NCBI GenBank assembly: GCA_045534635.1
Contig: JAZSKB010000032.1
Span: 1-61,929 of the forward strand
Reading direction: 5' to 3'
Length of the DNA: 61,929 bases
Origin: UBA1205 sp045534635
Lineage (GTDB): Bacteria; Bacteroidota; Bacteroidia; Bacteroidales; WCHB1-69
The notes under the pieces are model-generated. The model was not told the DNA's origin, searched no databases, and saw only the letters and a list, made by a program, of their open reading frames with translations. How positions within the stretch are numbered: position 1 is the stretch's first letter; every line of letters starts with the position of its first letter. Position numbers and translations under genes: made by a program. Positions 58,103 through 61,929 of this stretch are shown here, piece after piece.

Positions 58103-59503
58103 TTATAAAACAACACTTTGACGCATTGTCGGAATTTCTACATTTTTAAAGCCATTTTCTATCAAGTAGTTACGATAAAATTCTTCTGGTTCTTTTTCTC
58201 CATGAACAAGAAATATCTTTTTTACTTTCTCTTTATCTTGACAAGACAAATAACGATACATTTCTTCGTAATCGGCATGACCAGAAAGAGCGTCGATTTC
58301 TCGAACGTCTGCATTTACTTTGTATTTATTGCCATAAATAGAAACGATAGGTTCGCCACTTGCAATTTTATGACCCAATGTTTGAGGGGCACAATATCCG
58401 ACTACCAAAATTGTTGTTTTTTTATTTTCTATATTATTGGCTAAATGATGTTTGATACGTCCTGCTTCCATCATACCAGAGGCGGCAATAATAATGCAAG
58501 GACGATTGTATGTATTTAATTTTTTAGAATCTTCTTTGGTACGAACATAAAATAAATTATCAAAACCGAAAGGGTCTTTTTGAGTACGAATCAAATCTAA
58601 AATATCGTCTTTAAAACATTCGGTATGAAGTCGAAATATATCTGTTGCCGATACCGCCAAAGGACTATCAATAAAAATAGGAATTTCAGGTAAACGATTG
58701 GCTTTCTTTAAGTTATTAAGAGCATATATAATTTCTTGACATCTACCAATGGCGAAAGAAGGAATCAACAATTTGCCTAATTTTTTGTTACAAGTTTCTT
58801 GAACGACCATTGCCAATTGTTCTTCTGCTAAATTTACCGAGTCGTGAAGACGATTTCCATAGGTAGCCTCTGTGATGATATAATCGGCTTGAGGAAATGG
58901 ACTTGGGTCTAATAGCAAACGTTTGTTATATCGACCTATGTCTCCCGTGTAACATATTCGTTTTTCTTCATTATTTTCTGAGATTATCAAACTAATAGCC
59001 GAACCACCCAAAATATGTCCTGTATTGGAAAATATAACTCTAACATTATCAGCAATATTGATTTCTAAATCGGTAGGCATACTTACAAAATATTTCAACG
59101 AGGCAAAAGCCTCGCGAGCAGTGTAAAGCGGTTCGACTGTTGGTAATCCCATACGAACTCTTTTTTTATTAAAATCAATTGTATCACTTTCTTGAATATG
59201 TCCTGAATCGGGTAACATTATCGAACATAAATCGCGAGTGGCATGCGTACAAAAGATTTTACCATGAAATCCATTTTTACATATATAAGGTATCAATCCA
59301 GAATGGTCTATATGTGCATGCGATAGTAACAAAATATCTATTTCTTCTGGATTGAATCCCAAATCTCTATTCATTGTATCTGTTTCCAATCCTTTTCCTT
59401 GATACATTCCGCAGTCTAACAATATTTTTAGACCATTATTGGTTGTGATTAAACATTTACTACCTGTTACTTCATCTATTGCTCCTAAAAATTCTAATTT
59501 CAT
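58103..59503 (-). CDS. beta-CASP metallo-beta-lactamase fold hydrolase (RNA-processing type)
   Basis: The start is the ATG at 59503, since the promoter lies between it and the longer frame. The 466-residue protein begins MKLEFLGAIDEVTGSKCLI and has the metal-binding motif SHAHIDHSGLIPY (about 58-69), then GHILGGSA and YTGDIGRY. The beta-CASP domain follows (FIDSPLAVSATDIFR), with IIAASGMMEAGRIKHHL and the C-terminal SGHADYEEMYRYL and FLVHGE. This is the layout of bacterial CPSF-73-like exonucleases or endonucleases acting on RNA. It is divergent from yidC. Confidence 0.9.
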   Translation of the reverse strand: MKLEFLGAIDEVTGSKCLITTNNGLKILLDCGMYQGKGLETDTMNRDLGFNPEEIDILLLSHAHIDHSGLIPYICKNGFHGKIFCTHATRDLCSIMLPDSGHIQESDTIDFNKKRVRMGLPTVEPLYTAREAFASLKYFVSMPTDLEINIADNVRVIFSNTGHILGGSAISLIISENNEEKRICYTGDIGRYNKRLLLDPSPFPQADYIITEATYGNRLHDSVNLAEEQLAMVVQETCNKKLGKLLIPSFAIGRCQEIIYALNNLKKANRLPEIPIFIDSPLAVSATDIFRLHTECFKDDILDLIRTQKDPFGFDNLFYVRTKEDSKKLNTYNRPCIIIAASGMMEAGRIKHHLANNIENKKTTILVVGYCAPQTLGHKIASGEPIVSIYGNKYKVNADVREIDALSGHADYEEMYRYLSCQDKEKVKKIFLVHGEKEPEEFYRNYLIENGFKNVEIPTMRQSVVL

Positions 59504-59524
59504 TATCTCAATATATTTAAAACG

Positions 59525-59532
59525 CAAAGATA
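59525..59532 (-). promoter_or_regulatory. -7 promoter element of the beta-CASP gene
   Basis: The minus strand reads TATCTTTG, 21 bp before the ATG at 59503. Confidence 0.6.
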
Positions 59533-59676
59533 ACATTTTCAACTTATAAATGCAAAATATTTCTATAAAATTCTTAAATTTTTTTTTTATTAATCAAAGA
59601 TTTGATATATAATTTTTTAATTTATCATTTGCAAAAAAACAAAAATATCAATTCTTATTTTGTCAAAAAAAAATAG

Positions 59677-59684
59677 TATCTTTG
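59677..59684 (+). promoter_or_regulatory. -7 promoter element of yidC
   Basis: TATCTTTG lies 43 bp before the start of yidC. The 59504-59727 region between the divergent genes is otherwise plain AT-rich sequence. Confidence 0.6.
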
Positions 59685-59727
59685 CAGTTTGAATTAATTT
59701 ATTTTAAACAATATAATCATTTGATAA

Positions 59728-61749
59728 ATGGACAAAAACGCAATTATTGGACTCGTTTTGATGTTTGCCCTTATTGTTGGGTATAGTGTTTATATCAGCC
59801 CGTCAAAAGAAGAATTGGCTGAAAAACAACGTGTTGCAGATTCTATTGCACGTGTAGAACAAGAACGAATAATAGCAGATTCGCTTATAGAGGCAGCAAG
59901 TAAAGCAACTATTGTTGAAAACAATTTAGCAAAAGAAAATCAAGAATTAGATTCTACAGCAAAGGTTGCTCTATTACGTGAGCAATATGGTTATTTTGTT
60001 AATGCGGCCATTACAGAAAATAATCAAAAAGTTATCGTTGAAAACGATAAATATATTATTGCAATAAATCCTAAAGGTGCTCAAATAGAATCGGTTACAA
60101 TGAAAGGTGTTCGTACATACGATTCTTTGCCTGTAGTATTGTTCCAAAAAGATAATAATGATAACCATTTTGGATTTACTTTTTTCTCTAATTATATCGC
60201 TATCAATACTTACGACCTTAATTTTTCTACCAATGAACAATATTTTGCTGATACAATCAAAGTTAAAGGAAACGATTCTATGCAATTGGCATTTCGTTTG
60301 TATCCCGATGAAGTTACAGATGAAAAATCTTATATAGAATTTTTATACACTGTTAGAGGCGATGATTACCTTACCGGTTTAGATATTTCTTTTAATAATA
60401 CAGACCAATATATTAACAAAACACAAACAAATATTGAACTACATTGGCAAGAGCAATTGTTACAACAAGAAAAAAGTCGTAAAAATGAATTGATGTCCAC
60501 AACAATATATTATAGTGATATTGATGACGTAGAAAATTTGAAAGAAGTGCCAGATAAAGGTGATTCTGTTGCGGTAACGACAAGTCTTAAATGGGTTTCT
60601 TTGAAACAACTCTTTTTTACTTCAACAATTATTGCCAATGATAAATTCACTAATGGGTCTATGGTTGCAGAAATTCCACAACATGGTAACGACCGTACAT
60701 TGAAAAATCTTCGTACTCATTTAGTTTTACCTTTAGAAGGAGATAATCCTACTATCGGAATGAATTTTTATTTTGGTCCAAATAAATATCGTACTTTAAA
60801 AAGTTACAATATTGAATTAGAAAATCAAATACAACTTGGTGGTTCGCTAATATCGTGGATTAATAAATGGATTATTATTCCTATTTTCAATCTTTTGGAA
60901 GGGAAAGGATTGAATTATGGTATCATTATTTTAATATTAACAATTATCATTAAAACGATATTGTTTCCTGTTACCTACAAGAATTTTATTTCTTCATCGA
61001 AAATGCGTGTGGTAAAACCTGAAATAGATGCTATTAGTCAAAAATATCCAAAACCAGAAGACGCAATGAAAAAACAACAAGCCATCATGATGTTTTATAG
61101 AAAAATGGGAATTAAACCAATGGCTGGTTGTTTGCCTTTATTACTTCAAATGCCTATTTTGATAGCAATGTTTAGATTTTTCCCTTCCGCATACGAATTG
61201 CGTCAACAACCATTTTTATGGGCGGACGATTTATCGACATACGATGCTGTAGTTTCTTGGAATACCCATATTCCTATCATTTCTTCTTTTTATGGCAATC
61301 ATATTAGTTTATTTACCCTTTTGATGACTATTGCAACATTAGGATATACTATTATGAACAACAAAATGATGAGTTCAAGCACTGGTGGCAACGAACAACA
61401 AATGAAAATGATGAAGTGGATGATGTATTTAATGCCAATAATGTTCCTTGGTATTTTCAATAATTACTCTTCGGGATTGAGTTACTATTATTTACTTGTA
61501 AATTTAATTACATTTATCCAAATGGGAATTTTCCGTTTGGCAGTTAATGAAGATAAATTGCGTAACAAAATGTTGGCTCGACAACAAACTGTAAGTAGTA
61601 GCAATACTTCTTCAAAATGGGAACAACGTTTGAAAAAAATGCAAGAACGTCAAAAAATGATGATAGAAGAACGTCAAAAAAATCAAGGAGGGCTTCCTCG
61701 TACAAAACAACGTTCCAATACTTCTTTAACCAAGAAAAAGAAACGTTAG
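59728..61749 (+). CDS. yidC: membrane protein insertase YidC
   Basis: YidC inserts proteins into the inner membrane, alone or with SecYEG. This 673-residue protein has an N-terminal helix (about 6-23), a large periplasmic beta-sandwich domain (about 100-375), and the conserved insertase core (about 380-620). The core shows WIIIPIFNLLEGKGLNYGIIILILTIIIKTILFPVTYKNF, the GCLPLLLQMPILIAMFRFFPSA segment and the later SSGLSYYYLLVNLITFIQM. The C-terminal tail is very basic, with KKMQERQKMMIEERQK and a KKKKR end, as in family members that contact ribosomes. The length is typical for Bacteroidota. Confidence 0.96.
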   Translation: MDKNAIIGLVLMFALIVGYSVYISPSKEELAEKQRVADSIARVEQERIIADSLIEAASKATIVENNLAKENQELDSTAKVALLREQYGYFVNAAITENNQKVIVENDKYIIAINPKGAQIESVTMKGVRTYDSLPVVLFQKDNNDNHFGFTFFSNYIAINTYDLNFSTNEQYFADTIKVKGNDSMQLAFRLYPDEVTDEKSYIEFLYTVRGDDYLTGLDISFNNTDQYINKTQTNIELHWQEQLLQQEKSRKNELMSTTIYYSDIDDVENLKEVPDKGDSVAVTTSLKWVSLKQLFFTSTIIANDKFTNGSMVAEIPQHGNDRTLKNLRTHLVLPLEGDNPTIGMNFYFGPNKYRTLKSYNIELENQIQLGGSLISWINKWIIIPIFNLLEGKGLNYGIIILILTIIIKTILFPVTYKNFISSSKMRVVKPEIDAISQKYPKPEDAMKKQQAIMMFYRKMGIKPMAGCLPLLLQMPILIAMFRFFPSAYELRQQPFLWADDLSTYDAVVSWNTHIPIISSFYGNHISLFTLLMTIATLGYTIMNNKMMSSSTGGNEQQMKMMKWMMYLMPIMFLGIFNNYSSGLSYYYLLVNLITFIQMGIFRLAVNEDKLRNKMLARQQTVSSSNTSSKWEQRLKKMQERQKMMIEERQKNQGGLPRTKQRSNTSLTKKKKR

Positions 61750-61778
61750 AATTTCTTTTTTTTGATAAAACATAAATA

Positions 61779-61816
61779 AGAGCAACATCGGCAACTTTGT
61801 TGCTTTTATATTTTTT
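61779..61816 (+). terminator. terminator of yidC with the GCAAC/GTTGC motif
   Basis: AGCAAC (61781-61786) or GCAAC (61791-61795) can pair with GTTGCT (61799-61804), followed by TTTATATTTTTT. The sequence GCAACATCGGCAAC is shared with the terminator at 51565. Confidence 0.65.
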
Positions 61817-61818
61817 AT

Positions 61819-61850
61819 CAATGGAGGTTGAGCCTGTCGAAGACACCGAA
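61819..61850. repeat. REP-like element after yidC
   Basis: CAATGGAGGTTGAGCCTGTC, containing the core GAGCCTGTCGA (61830-61840), is followed by AGACACCGAAAAT. It matches the elements at 51615 and 55072. Confidence 0.7.
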
Positions 61851-61880
61851 AATACAGAGACAGAACAAAAAAAAACAAAT

Positions 61881-61929
61881 CTTTTTTCTAAAACAAAAAT
61901 ATTTATAAAAAAAATTGTATTTTTGCAAA
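61881..61929 (+). promoter_or_regulatory. promoter block at the window end, like that of the 52-kb LRR gene
   Basis: TTTTTTCTAAAACAAAAATA leads to TATTTTTG (61918-61925) and GCAAA. The whole stretch closely follows 51731-51777. By analogy, the next gene to the right should be another LRR or T9SS surface protein. Confidence 0.55.

Overview
The window is an AT-rich chromosomal segment from a member of the Bacteroidota, most likely an anaerobic Bacteroidales-type organism; I cannot name a genus. The evidence is the abundant TAnnTTTG -7 promoter elements, the lack of strong Shine-Dalgarno sites, signal peptides that end before Gln, C-terminal type IX secretion (T9SS) sorting domains of both type A and type B, the two-subunit 2-oxoacid:ferredoxin oxidoreductase, and tRNA genes without an encoded CCA. 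No T9SS machinery gene lies in the window.

Layout. 1-5.9 kb: a T9SS cargo protein with a structured leader, a secreted lipase, and two tandem near-identical PQQ-propeller lipoproteins, each with its own copy of the same terminator. 6-16.5 kb: rmuC, nadB, a dihydrouridine synthase, an envelope operon (unknown secreted protein, M48 protease, outer-membrane protein) and a YbaN-family protein. 16.6-19.4 kb: a BspA-type leucine-rich-repeat T9SS protein, broken by a one-base frameshift. 19.4-30.4 kb: O-antigen ligase, C-terminal processing protease, tRNA-Val, tRNA-Leu, a DUF2148 protein, a DUF4105 protein, unknowns, a phosphosugar mutase, mnmE and a CAT-like acyltransferase. 30.5-35.7 kb: an accessory island with an intact Fic protein and an intact PHP/SMC-like ATPase, separated by debris of a type I restriction locus (hsdS start, a possible NTPase start, a dam start joined to what looks like an ndpA end). 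35.7-45 kb: mostly minus-strand housekeeping operons: Na/Pi cotransporter-LOG-YiiX, then recR-metal transporter-cupin-SulP, then WecA-like transferase-lytic transglycosylase. 45-51.5 kb: korA-korB, tRNA-Pro, carbamate kinase and ornithine carbamoyltransferase, and a YD-repeat-like secreted protein. 51.5-55.2 kb: a second LRR T9SS protein bracketed by repeated intergenic modules. 55.2-61.9 kb: an ECF sigma operon whose second gene joins an anti-sigma-like front to a T9SS type B sorting domain, a beta-CASP hydrolase, yidC, and at the very end another copy of the LRR-gene promoter block.

Four themes stand out. (1) The T9SS LRR genes share an extended promoter, a leader with a terminator-like hairpin before the start codon, near-identical sorting domains and repeated flanking modules, which suggests a recombining, leader-controlled surface-protein family. 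(2) The Na/Pi cotransporter is preceded by six exact-period 11-bp direct repeats, the geometry of a PhoB operator. (3) In the Fic/PHP-ATPase island, three promoters each carry a different repeat or palindrome just upstream, among scars of a decayed restriction system. (4) The lipase with its tandem duplicated lipoproteins resembles a lipase effector with duplicated immunity genes. Functions rest on motif recognition by eye; no database search was run.
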